Source: Pelecanus crispus (Eukaryota > Chordata > Aves > Pelecaniformes > Pelecanidae). Taken from it: a stretch of 64,000 nucleotides of DNA. Shown here piece by piece: positions 36,514 through 49,113 of the stretch. The notes under the pieces are model-generated. The model was not told where the DNA came from, did no database searches, and was given only the letters and a program-made list of their open reading frames with translations. The number at the start of each line of letters is the position of its first letter. The stretch's first letter is position 1. The translations under genes and the position numbers were made by a program. Location of the stretch: assembly GCF_030463565.1 (NCBI RefSeq), contig NC_134644.1, positions 133,049,388 to 133,113,387 of the forward strand. The letters are read 5' to 3'.

Positions 36514-39500
36514 AAAAACATACTGATTCATTGTGCCTTTGCTTTGTGAAGCAGACTGCTGTCATAAATGGTAAGAATAGTAGTGCAAAGAACTGACATG
36601 ACTTGGGCTCAAGACTCACCTCAGGCCAATGACACGAGCAGGAATAAAGCACCACATATCTTTGAATGTATAAGCCTTTGTCATTGCAGGTTTGACTATG
36701 GGTGTTCATCCCTTAAGAACAGTTGAGAAACTCAGCAACGCATTGGATGGTAGTTAGAAAACAGAAAATTAACAACTGTTATTTGATCTTTTGGTTAAGC
36801 CCTAGTGCATACTAAGCTAGAACCAGTCCAAAAAGAGCAACTTAAGAGAACATGGATGCAGACAAAGCAGCATGCTGACATTTTACCCAGCAAGATGTGT
36901 TTAGCACCCACTTCCACCTCAGCCGAGCTGCCCACACCAGCTGCAAGGTCAGCAGAGATACGGCTGTGCTTGTGTCTTCAGGGCCAGGACTTGTGTCAAG
37001 GCTGATGCAGAGTTACATTGCACCACTTTCCCTAAAAGGGCACCAAGACATTTTACACCTAGATATGCCCACTGGCTGTGGGCAGAGACTTCCAGGAGCA
37101 CTCTTATCTATCACCTCTGCTCCAGCCGGTGAAGTGTGTTTGGTCATGGCCTCCATGGAGCCAATACTGCTCCCATAAAGCAAACAGGCCCAGCTTACTT
37201 CTGGAGAGGACCTGCAGTGATTCCTGAAGCATTAGAGAAGCCTTCTGGCTTGCTTTGTACAGCTGGTCGGAAAAAACTCGCTAACCATCCGAACCCCAGC
37301 TTGATCTCATATGTTGTAGCTATATGGCTTTCATTAGTCATGACCCACACATGGTATTTAAATAGACAATAATAGATAGGCCAAGCTGAGGTGAATCATT
37401 TTTTCCAGGGTTACTGATGGCTTCATAACGTGGGATCACTGGTGCGCAGAAGCATGTGATGGAATTATGAGAGGCTGCTGATTACATTTGGCAGTAAATA
37501 GCGAATTTCCACGCAGCTAACTATAAAACCCGTTTATTCACTGGAAGTAAACAAAAGGTACACCCTATAAAGAAATTATTGACTTTTTTCTTGCATGTGT
37601 TGCGAGAACTGGGCTAATATCTTTCATCAACAGATGAAAAACACTGAAACCACTCAAAAACCAGCTCAGCAATGCAAAGACAGCCCTGCAGTTCACAGAG
37701 CAGGAGCAGTCTGATGTGCTACAGCCAGGAGACGCAATTGCAGCTATGAAACATTTCTGCAGCTGTGAAACATGTAAAAGATATCTCAGAAAGGTGGAAC
37801 AATATGAAAGGAAAGCCTAAACAAAAAGTTGCACAGTGTAGCTGCTTGTAGCTCAGAACCTTTTGCAGACAGAAAATTGCTAATAAATAATTATATGTCA
37901 CCACCTACTGGTAAACCTCTTTGAATGGCACTTGTGTGTTGTGTTCCACAGCAGTCATTGAACTGTGCTAGTCAGTATTTGTTTCTCGTTTCATACAAAA
38001 TGGTATTTATTCTATGTGCCTATGTATTTCTCTTTTTTATTTACATACAAGTATAGCTTTTATGAAAGCTAACATAAAACTAGTTTCTGGGGAAGAATGA
38101 CTTAGGTTTGTTCAGAGCATAGGTGCTTTGGAGGCCGTGGGGTTGCTGTTTGTGCTAATATGCTGGGTAAGACTGCTGAGGTTCCTGAGGGCTGCACTGA
38201 AAACCTGGCTTTTCTGGGGTCACTGTGAATGTTGCCATTGGCTTCAACAGAATCAGGGTTTTACTCTTCTCCAGCCATGAGAAGCAGCTATTTTTAGAGA
38301 GGAACAACAGCTGTCATCACACAGGATCCTGTACTGAGGGGACAGACCAGAAATTGAAGGTCCTTGTCCAGTATCAGTGTTGACTTGACACAGCCACCAT
38401 ATGTCCAGAAACTGGAAAGCATCAGCAATGCTCCAGGCACAGAGGAGAGAACACTGCCTGCTGTGTCCACTAGCAACAACAGACCTGACCTCCAACCATG
38501 GCATGCCATTGCCCAGCTTGCCCTCACTGTGGTTTCCAGAGATCAGCACTGGTTCCCAGCTACGCTTTGGCAAAGACCTGCCCTCACAGGGAGCAGTTAA
38601 TAGCAGACAAGCCATTAAGTCCTGTGCCTCATCTCCATTGCACTCCAGTTTTTCTGTGCTTCCCCGTGAGGAAAAATTACTACTAGGAAATGGAATTGCG
38701 GCACCTCTTGATTGCTGCCTCTTCTGATCCCGTCTTATTTTCTCCACCATTTTAGAACTCTGTTGAAAGAGCATAAACTGGCTGCTGTTATCAAGTGATC
38801 ATGCCAGAAATGTAGTATCTTCCCCAGAAAGACTGTAATCTCAAAAATAAATCCAACAGATCCCTAGCTGGATTCACCTTTTCCCTGGTTTTCTTGGGTC
38901 AATGGAAAAGGTGGAAGTCTTGTATACCCAAATAAGAATAGAGTATCTAAAAGAATAGGAGTAAAACAATATTAAAGATGCTGTAGAGAATAATGTCAAT
39001 CAATTCAATTATTTAATGATCTACACAATCTATAATAAATTCATGCTACTACAGTATCACTCTACATCTCTATTTTAGCAACTGTCATGGTTGTTCAAAG
39101 GGCAGATTTTGTCTACATTGTACTCTGCCTTCTGCAAAATATGTGAGTCATCTGGCTCCAGGAAAATAGTGTGCTCAGTTTTCTCTTTTTTAATTATTAT
39201 TTATTTTTCTGTAGATTGTCTGAATGTAGTATGGTAGAGATACAATTCTTTTGCAATCTGATATCTTTGTGATATCTCTGACCCTGTCTTTTTTTTTCAT
39301 TATGAAGCACTCTGCATATACAATGCCTTTTATTTGTGTTAGGATAATCAACATTGGTGGGTTATAAAGTTGGACGGGCTTGGGAACTGGGTTTATTTTT
39401 ATCCTCTTTCAGGACAATTGCCCCTGAGCATTTAAATAATAGTATGGACAGATGTTTCCTCTAATGACCAAATTAATATTTACATATTTATCCCAGAGTC

Positions 39501-42500
39501 CTCTGAATGTGCATATATATCAAATAATGAACTATGTTTGCTTACACCATATCAGTTCATTTTCTCTCTGGGATTTTCTTTGTTCTTTTGGAATGTCAAT
39601 TCAAAATTTAGTAACCTTTCCATCAAAACCTGGAACTTACAATGCCACTCTCTTCCCTTTGATATCAAGCATTATAAACTAAATCTCATTATCAAATAAC
39701 ATCCTTTCATTTGAATGAGAGTATTTTAATAATATGTTGCCTTCCGGTATGACAGGTTTCCTTAAAACTGTAGAAAAGGGAACTACTAAACCTATGGTAG
39801 CTGGTAACAATTGAGAATATTAAGATTTAAGTAAGTTACTTTTTTCTAGGTATTGCAGAGAAGAAACTGTAAAGAAAGAGAGCAATTATGAAAGTGGAAA
39901 CAAAAAAAAACTGAGACGGGAACCCAAGCAAGGAAAGGAAATGGATGCAAAATAAACCATGAGGAGTTATTACTACTCACTCAGTGCAGCAAACTGCATC
40001 TTCTTAAAGCAATATTTTTTTTTTTAAGCTCTGGAGCTGAATCGTATCATTTGATAACAAAACAGCAGCTTCTATATTATCCTATAACACCTAAAAGCCT
40101 AATTACAGGTACTCAAAACACTGAACAGGGAGAAATCAAAGCTCAGATGTGATTACAAAAATGATGCAGCTCACTACTACCAAATAGTAATTTGGAGAAA
40201 GGTAGTTAGGTAACAAGCCAGTAGAAAATTACTACAGTAAAAGTGTCTGGATGAACATGACAAGCTATTCTGGTATGCCCCAGCAGATGGAGCAGGGAAT
40301 GTAACAGTACCTTCTGCCTTGCTTTGCTGTCCTTTGCTTTTCTTATGCTGCTGCTTTTTCTTTCTTTTTTTCCCATTTTTTTTTAAAAAAAGAAGTGCAC
40401 CATCCTGTCCTGTTGCTCTTTTGCAACTTGTTGCATGGATTCATCTGCCTGAGTTAGCCATCCATTAAGTGTAGCTCTTAATTCATGTCCACGACTTCAT
40501 CACGCTCACAACTCATTTCATATCTCCACTTAGAAGCCACAGAGATTGAGATGTTGGACGGTCCCTATACCTCCAAGTCTATGTCAGCAGTAGCAAGTGG
40601 TGTGAGACAATAGGAGTGGATATATAGAGTGAAATGGTGCTGAAGACCTGATGTCCATGCTATCCATATTTTTTTTTGCTTTTTTTTTCCTTCTGCCTTC
40701 ACACTAGCTTTCTGGCCCAATGGACCAAATACTCAGCAGCAGAACAGACTAGATGTCATCCTGTATTGCAAAGGTTTACATTCATCTAAAATAAAAAAAT
40801 GCACTTTGTGAATTCCAAGCCTGCCTCACCAAATGCAAACCAAAACATTGCAAGAGGGAACATCTGGAAGGTTTGCTTTGCACTCCTGATCCAAACTAAA
40901 ATGCTGAAATATGGATGCCCAAATTTATTTCTACAAACATACACAAGACCTTCCCCCTTTTTACTTATACACCCAACTAAGATACTATTGCATGTGTCTT
41001 GCTGGACATCTAAATCTCACGATTGTCAGGGAAAAGATAAAAAGCTGGCCAAGCAAGTCAAACCAAAGGCTCCAAATCAGCAAAGAGGTTCAATCACAAC
41101 CAAGAAAGCACCAAACCCTTTCACAGATACCTTGGCTGTTGGTTTAGCAGACACCTGAAATGGAGACTGAAGGACAGTAAGAGGGAAGGGTTGTTTTGCT
41201 GTTCTCCCCTCCAATGCAGGCATCTAGATTAAATCAATCTGGTTTTAGCTTTAACAGACTGGAAGATAGCTGCAAGGCTTTAGCAACATATTAGGAGAAG
41301 GCAGAGACTGGCTGGCCAGTTTGTAAAGGACTCGGCGGGCATGCAAGAAAATAAAATAACCAGTGACACCAGTACTTATTCTGTGAGAAGGATGGCATCT
41401 TCAGAATCACTCCGCTGTTTACAGCGATTTCCATCTTCTCTGTGCAGGTGCTGGTATCCCTCTGGTCCAGCAGCTTGTGTTTGTGCCAGTTCAGCAAACC
41501 TCACATCAGGTTGCTGAGAGGCTGGCTACATGCTCCTTTTGCTCCTGAAGCGATCACGCTGTGCAGTGCCATCCTCCACCACTGCAGTATGGAAGGAAAT
41601 CAAAAAGTCCACCACCTTACCAGCAGGGTGCCATTTTGGCTGGGGGCCAGCTTGGGACCTGTAGTCATAGCGGGGACTCTTCCTTCAGGCTATGGCCACT
41701 GCAGATCTAAGGGGAGACAGAGGCCAACAGGGAACCAGTAGTTGGAAACCATCAGTGAGTTCCCCTTGATGGTATTTTCAGTGGCTGTTGTGGCCCCTTT
41801 GGGACTGGAGCAGTCTCCAGAAGTTTGGGGGAAATGGAGAAGCTGGATTAGCAATGACAGCTGGAAAGGATTCTCAGCCTGGAAATGCTGGGGGCTGCCT
41901 GGTGGGCAGAGAGAAGATATCATCACAGCTTTCCTCAGACAGTTTCTCTCTCGTTTCAGGACCCTCTATCACTTTTCCTTTGGATCTATATACAAACACA
42001 GGGATCATTCTCTGAGAGCACTCTTGGTGGATTGCTGCTAGCCTGTTGCCTAGGTATGGGAAATTTTGCCCAGAACAGTTGTACATAAATGTATCTTTCC
42101 ATGTAGATACAATTGGACTGTACAAAATGTGAAGAACTAGATGAAGTGTGGGGCACACAGCTATGCGACTGACCCACATTTTACTCTTCCAAGGCAAAAT
42201 ATACGTGTGCTTCTACTGGTAGAATTACTTGAATATTATATTTTCCCCATCTCTGTGTGCTCCTTCTTATATTACAGTATTTATTGGAGGATACAAGTGA
42301 AGAATTGAAGAGTGAGTGCCTTTCTATATTGCAGCAGAAATCTGCCAGTCATAGCTTCAATCCTTTTCTGTGATATATTCCTCTTCATGATCATATATCT
42401 ATGCAGCCAAACCTTTTTTCTTTTTTTTTTTTTTTTTTTTTTTTTGGCTAAAGGGAACTGTGGCAGTGAACAATGTCTTCATTGTGCAGAAGAAAGGAAA

Positions 42501-43430
42501 AATAAGGCATGATGTTGTAATAGACATAATATGAAAGCAACTTCAAAGTGTGAGGCTGCTCAGCTGTCCAGATTAGATAAAAAAAGATGAATATGGGACT
42601 GCATAAACAAACTGTTCAAAGCACAGCCCAGTAGCTTTACATGTGAATCAGCCTTCTGGCCTGAGAAAATTGAATTGCAACTGAATGCAGATGGCTAATT
42701 TGAAAAAATATCTGTCTGTGCTGATGTTTAACAAGTAATTCTGATTTTCCACGAGGAGAATTGCTGTAATATTGCATTTTACCCATTCCTTTCTATATGT
42801 TTTATTTTCTTTTTAACTTAAATAGGCAAGACCAGAGATCTACCACTTATGGCTTTGCTTTGCAGATGAAAAGACTTAAACCACAAGTAGAAAGACAAAA
42901 ATGAAAAAAAGAAATACACAAAAAGAATATGGTAACATAGGAAGAAAAAACTGATGGATGAGGGATGACAGGTAGATGTTGCAGAGACCAGGAGCTGAGG
43001 AAGATAAAGACAAGACACGAGGTAAAAGACAGAAGCATTGAAACAGCTGGAAAGTTTACAAATGGGAACAAATGATTGCTTTTCTTAACAAATTGACAAA
43101 TATTGGTGCTCCTGTAGCCATATGGCTCAAGACTCTGATCTCATAAGTTAAACAGGTTTGGTGTAGTCAGAAATGCGCTGGCAGACTTCCAGAAAAACCA
43201 CTCCTGAGCTACAGAAAGCATTTGACTTGCTGAGTCAGTGCAGAGACAGCTCCCCAGAAAAGCGAAGGCGCTGTGCCAACACAAACACATGCCTTTGGAT
43301 GAGCCACCTTCTGATCGCTCGTGGCAATTCAAGTTCCCACAACAGTCTCCCCCAAAATTTTCAGGTCGGTCTAAAGACTTCCAGTGGTGACAGATGTGAA
43401 AGGGAAAGTCTAATTATAACTGCTCAGCTG
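36514..43430. other. Intergenic stretch with no recognised gene
   Basis: Mostly AT-rich. It contains T-runs near 40015, 40675 and a 25-base T-run at 42421-42445. The 173-residue minus-strand frame at 38253-38774 overlaps several open frames on the other strand and carries no known domain. The words GTTGCCATTGGCTTCAACAG near 38231 suggest another scrap of ancient amniote repeat. Confidence 0.5.
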
Positions 43431-43901
43431 TGGTAATTTGTGACTGAGGAGTGACCTGGCATGGTGGGCAAGGAGGCTCAACTGCAAGAAGGGGTTAAAC
43501 TATCTGGAAGCAGGAATGCCAGAGACAGAACAGACTTCTTGCAAGGGAGTGAAGTTTCCCTTGGTGATGAGATAAGAAACAGCCTCAGCATTGTCTTGTA
43601 GCCATTCTGGAATGGGAGCACCCAGGGGCTCAGGCTCAGGGGCCACCTTTGGGCAGCAGAGCTGGGCTGGAGAATGGACTCACGGTGTAGCTCAGGTGCC
43701 CCATGCAACCGCTCTCGGGATTGGTGCCGGTGCAAGTGTATATAAGGAATCTGCTTGTGATGCATCTTTGCAGACTCCATGTAGAACTGTGTATTGTGGT
43801 GGGACTCTGCCCAGTGCATAGTTCATTAAATTTTTCTTTTATATTTAAGCACAAAGGTGTGTTTAATTTGCCTCAAGGGGTACCGTAAAAATTCTCTGAC
43901 A
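43431..43901 (+). mobile_element. Candidate LTR (second ERV family)
   Basis: Promoter and terminator signals are spaced as in an LTR: TATATAAGG at 43739-43747, ATTAAA at 43825-43830, about 80 nt apart, and a 3' edge ...AAAATTCTCTGACA ending in CA at 43900-43901. The 5' edge is uncertain; TGTGGTAATTTGTGACTGAG at 43431 is the best TG start, giving about 470 bp. No clean target duplication is visible. The following CCACTGGTGAG does not match a primer-binding site I know, so a solo LTR is more likely than a provirus edge. Confidence 0.5.
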
Positions 43902-46900
43902 CCACTGGTGAGCCTTGCTGAAGTGGCTGACGTCGCTGTGAGCCCCAGCTCTGCTTCGCCTCTTCTGCCAGAGGTTACAGCTCCTGCACCCACCTCCGTC
44001 CCACCACCCCAGCCCACAGGCCGGTGTCTGCTCAAATTTATCCTCAGTGGCCTTTTAAGACAAGTTGGCAGGCTCCCATCGAGGCATCAGAGCTCATGTT
44101 TCCTCATGCCACTCTTGCCGCAAGCACTTGTGCCCTGTGTTTGCGAAGTGTGAAGGAGAGGTGGCCAGGGTGTCCTCCTTGAGCGTACTGTTTGCCTAAC
44201 AATCTCAGTGGAGCTTCTTGGGCAGTGGCACTCAAGCCCATCTAAATACCTGCTGCATTTTCACTTTCAGCTGACTCCAGTGTATTGCTGCGACCCAGTA
44301 AAGGCAGAACATAGAGGTAGGCTCCACCAGGCTATTTTATTTACATATTTTGAGGGCAGAGGGATCTCTGTAGTCCTCTAGTCCACGTTCATGCTTCATC
44401 TAGACCACAGAATGTCACCTAAATCAGAGACCATAACCTAGGCCTAAACCAGGCCGTATCTAATGTGGATATACAAAATGTTAATTTAGAGACACTGAGA
44501 GAAAGAAAAAAAGACTGAATCCCTGGGGAAGCAGTTAAACAGTAAAAATTACCTTTATTGTGAAATACATGCCTTGTTTCTACTATGCCTACCTTCTGTT
44601 TCTAGTCTTTACTACATGAAAACAAAGAATACAGATTTTTAAACACTGAAACGTGTACGTCAGAGACAGGAAAGGGCTGCTCAGGCTATTTAAGTCCTTC
44701 CCAGTGAAGTCCCACTTGTGGATTATGCACAGGAAGAGCACAGTCACCCCTCCCTCCTGCCCACATAGAGCTCAAATCCACCCCTTCCTCATCTCTCTTT
44801 CCTGGCTCCTCTCTCCTAGGACTGACTCGGGTCATGCATGAAGGAGCCTGTTGTCTCTGCAGGACCTCCGCTTCATCTGTTGTAAAGGTTGCAAGGTGTC
44901 TAATGAATGAGGAGGAGAGAGGAACATCCTACTGCTCACGCCCTGGACTGGCAGGCTGCAGAGCTGGATGCTGTTCCCACCTCTGCCGCAGAGCTCTCCT
45001 GCAGTGACAAACAAGTCCTCTCATCAGGCTCTCCACAAAGCGGTTCCTGTGTTTTCCTCATTTTCCAGTCGCCCCACAGAGGCCCTAGAGTCTAATTTGC
45101 AGAAGTGTTGGGCGCACGCAAATGTCTGTGAAGTCAGGAAGGTGGCGATTTAACAAAAAATCTTCTGTATTCTCACAAACATGAAACACAAGTTTGTAGA
45201 ACTGAGAGGTCAGAATAATGCCGTATGAACGTATTCCAGTTAAGTACCTGAATTCCCTGTCTGTATCCTGGGAATTATGATAGAAAATAAATGAGTGATT
45301 GTTTGCACAGCACTTGGACACTAGAGTGTTACTTAGAAAAGACAGTGACAACATTAGTATTTCCATCTTTAGAGCGGAGTTTGAATAGCAGACAGGAAAT
45401 CAGGCATGAAACTGCCAACTGAACAGTGGAAAATTATACACTCACTGAGCACCATCCACCCTGTGGGCTGAGGAGGGGACAATGAAAGTAATACGTTACA
45501 TTGCCCTTAAAATATGGGATCAAATGTATATGAACAAGGAATCAGCAGCAAAGTGACCCAGGCAATTTTAATTCCAGCAGTTTCTAATGTTAAGTACCTT
45601 ACTGGAGCAAAGCTCCTGCAATGTAGTTTCTTCTGTATAACAGGGTTTTGTGCTGAAATTCTTGTTTCTATATGCAAACTCCAAAAATTCTTGTTTAAAA
45701 AGCCTAGAGGTGCTCAGTGCAATGCAGCACAGTTATTTAAGCTGGTTTGGGGCGGGTTTGTTCTAGAAATACAAAAAATACATCAGGATGCTTCTTGCAC
45801 CTGGCTTAGAGCAGGACCCATGAACTCCCTCATAACTACCCCAGGTACAGAACCGCTTTAATACAACTATTCTACTTCCAGTACTGACAGGGTGCTATCT
45901 TGCACAGTTTCTACATGTTTTGAGTGACCATTGATAAGGTGTCATTGTTGAATAGGTGGCGAGTTTCCTAATGGACAAAAGCACAATTCGTTTCCAGCTT
46001 CAAATGAGATGTGAATTTTTGGGTAACGACCGTGTATTATTTTATTAAGATTTTTGCAACTGCTAAGACTGATACTGATCAGTAGGTGGTTTCTATTATT
46101 CTTTGAAAGTTGGCAAAAGACTAGTAAAAAACCCCAAAAATAGTATACTGAAAATGGAAAATTGCCATGGGTGTTGTAATTTAAACAAGCAAAAATCTGA
46201 TAACTTGGCCATTTGTTCCACCTCTCTCAAACAATAGATAATCTTTTTGCAAATACCTCAGGAACTAATCAAGAGCCATTTGTTTGGGTGATTGACCTCT
46301 GACTCCTTAGAGCTCCCCAGTCTCGGTGACGTTCTTAGAGAGGTACTGCTGGGCATTTCTGAGGCTCCCCCTCTGAACTCGAGGGCACAGAATTATCTCC
46401 TTTGTCCCAGGTCCTCAGTTCATGTCACAGAGAGACTGAGGCATGTGCCATCCCCTTCCAAGCTTTGGTCTCCCCAGGAAGGAAACTCAGACCTGTGGGT
46501 TAGACTAGAAGAGTAGCTGGAATTGCCTTTGGTCTGTGTGTTCAAAGGATGAAGACCCTGAGACATGCCAAACTGCACTGGTTGCACAGATCAGACATAG
46601 CCATTTTCTAGCAATTCTCTTTCTGTTTTACTATGTTTTGTTTAAATGAACAATATCTTTGTTTGAATCATCGTTATCTTTGAATCATCATTTAAATTAA
46701 CAATATCTTTGAGAAAGCTTTTCAGTACAAGGTTAATTTTCTCTGTCCAAAAGCTGGTTTTAGCAAGGATGCATCCTCATATTGTTCTTCAAAATCTTTA
46801 CTGAAATTGTGTTTCAAGATACGTTTGGAGATGAAGACGATGAGACTCACTTTTGTTACCAAGGTGGATGTCCCCCGGATGGACATGGTGCCAGAGGTAC

Positions 46901-48750
46901 TGCCTGTAACCAGGACTTTGCTTGTTCTTAGATCATGTATCATTAATGTGCTCTGTGTGCACACAGAGTATGCCAGCAAGTAATAGACTATATGAAGCCA
47001 CTTTCTTTATGATGATGTCCTAGCAAAAATGAATGTCCATTACAGTCTTGTGGGTAAAATCAGAAAGTGTGCATTGACAATGCAGGTCTGACATCCACTG
47101 ACAAACGATTCTACCTTGATAGCAGGCTGTCTCGAAAGACTATGACAAGAGATAAAGTAATGCAGAAATAGCAAATAACACCCTAGCCTTCTGGAGAAAA
47201 GAGCAGTGTCTTCACAACGAGAGGGACATTCAATGTCAAACCAAAAGAAAACATTCCCCTTCAGCTGTCAGCACCAGCGTCCAGCAGAATTGCACCACCT
47301 GGACAACTGTCAATTGCACACCTACAATTTCCATGCTTATGGACACTACAGTAGTCTCAATTCTCCAGGGTGGGTACAGGGCTTCACCGCACTGAGCTCC
47401 TTGCAGGATGAAGAGTTACACCCTCGTTCTGAGCACGCAAAGTTTTAAACCTTTCACTGCACTTATGTTAAAAATCAATTTTGGCTACATGGAAAATTTA
47501 ACACTACAAGAGCAGTAAACATCGGCTGTTATTGAACCAAAGCTAGATCCCCTCCCTCCTCCTGGCCCAGAAGGAACCTAACACATTTTTTTTGGTGAAT
47601 TCATACCCTAAGCCCAAAATTGCATTTCATATATATTTAATGATCTGTAGTTGCATGACTCAGTGGCCAATGGCTCAGACGCTCATGCAGGAAGGTGCCA
47701 GGCCCTGCTGATGGTTGGATTATAGAAAGAGGAGCCTTCTGAGCAGCCGGAGAGATTGTGTGTATTGAGCACGGCCGCCGCTGCTACCCCAATCCCACGC
47801 ACCCCCGTGGTGCACACCAAAGATGCTGGCAAATGGAGAGGATCAAGAAACTTAGGAGGATTGGAAAACGTACACTGCAACAAAATCTGTGTTTAGCTTA
47901 ACTAAGGTTATAATGCGCAGGCAGCTCAAATGATGAAACAGCCTGGTAGTGCCAGAAGGAAGGGAGGAAGGGAATCACCCTTCCTTCTCATTCCCATTTC
48001 TCCTTCCTCCTCCTTTTTCTCCTGTTTCCAGCCACACCCTCCCTTCCCTTGCCCTGGCTGGCACTGGTACTGGCAGGATCCTTTCGCTGCTGGTTTGGCT
48101 CACTAACCCAGCGGAAAAACATTCATGTTTTTTGGTGGATTTGATGTCTGCTGGACCAGTGAGTTAAGCTGTCCCATGGAAGAGCCTGATAACTGCTGGG
48201 ATGGGCTGAGGACAGGAGAAAGAGACTGGAGGTAGGAGCAGACCTCCTTCCTCAGCGCTGGCGGACTGTTAAAAACTCCTTTAGTGAACGCTCTGGTTTC
48301 TTAGCTGAAGAGAGGCTTTCGGGTGCTCAGCGCATTTAATTATCTGTACGATGAACAAGATTTGACAACAGGCAGTCTGGCGCAGAAGGATTTTAAAGAC
48401 TGAAGGTTGATGCTAGAGAAGTTCACGCTATAAATACGGCAAATGTGGAATAATTACGGTGATGAGCATGAAAGCCCCTTTCCGAGCTCGTTACGGGACT
48501 TGTGTGTCACTGGATACTTTAGATGGCGGTTTCTCCAGCGGAGCTTCTCCAGGGGATGTGCTCTGCCTCAGGTGGTGACGTGGAAACACGCAAAACAACG
48601 CTGACACAAAACAGTTAAACAGTTAGCAGAGGGTGTGTGTGTGTGTGGGGGGGGGGGAGTTGGGAAATGAATAGAAAAGGATACTTTTTTCTTCATGAAG
48701 ATGGCAGCTGTGAACCAATGAAGGCAAATGACTGATGAAGAGGCAAAAAT
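43902..48750. other. Intergenic stretch upstream of SDCBP
   Basis: No recognisable exon. Composition becomes richer in GC towards 47.9 kb and above. A (GT)n stretch followed by a G-run lies at 48631-48658 at the edge of the CpG island. The minus-strand frame at 46722-46979 encodes an 85-residue peptide I cannot place. Confidence 0.5.
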
Positions 48751-48880
48751 TGAAGAAGGCCAGCGGCGAGCCACCGCATGAGGGGAGCCCTGCCGGCCGC
48801 GCTGGGGAGCGGGGCCGTTCTAACGCAGCTCGGCCGCCGCCGCCGGGCTTTCCGCCCCTCCGCCCCACAGCCGCCGGCGG

Positions 48881-48928
48881 AGGCCCAGGCCCAGGCCCAG
48901 GCCCCGGCCCCGGCCCCGGCCCCCCCCG
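48881..48928. repeat. GC-rich hexamer repeat (AGGCCC)n then (GGCCCC)n
   Basis: Three or more AGGCCC units pass into about three GGCCCC units and a C-run. The minus strand carries runs of four or more G separated by short loops, so it could form a G-quadruplex. Confidence 0.85.
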
Positions 48929-48999
48929 CCGGGCCCGGCCCACTCCCGCCGCCGCCGGAGCATGCGCGGGGCCGGGCCAGTTCCGCCGCCACCCCCGCT

Positions 49000-49113
49000 C
49001 CCCTCATAGCGGCGCAGCCGGGACCGACGGGAGCCGCTGGAGCTGCCGCCGCTGCCGCCCCGCTCCGCGCTGAGGGCCCCGACGAACGGCAGCCGCCGCC
49101 GCCCGGACCGGAG
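49000..49113 (+). other. SDCBP: Probable SDCBP untranslated exon 1 (start inferred)
   Basis: A strong donor, GACCGGAG|GTAAAG, at 49113/49114 lies within the CpG island, in the right place for the non-coding first exon of SDCBP. The 5' end is a guess, since the promoter lacks a TATA box. Confidence 0.45.

Noticed and set aside
38253-38774. 173-codon minus-strand frame
   Set aside because: No domain, overlapping open frames on the opposite strand, and no supporting exon structure nearby. I judge it chance.
43902-43925. Possible retroviral primer-binding site after the candidate LTR
   Set aside because: CCACTGGTGAGCC does not match any tRNA 3' end I recognise, and no internal retroviral sequence follows.
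46722-46979. 85-codon minus-strand frame with a natural-looking peptide
   Set aside because: No family recognised and no neighbouring exon. A protein database search would be decisive, but without it I do not call a gene.
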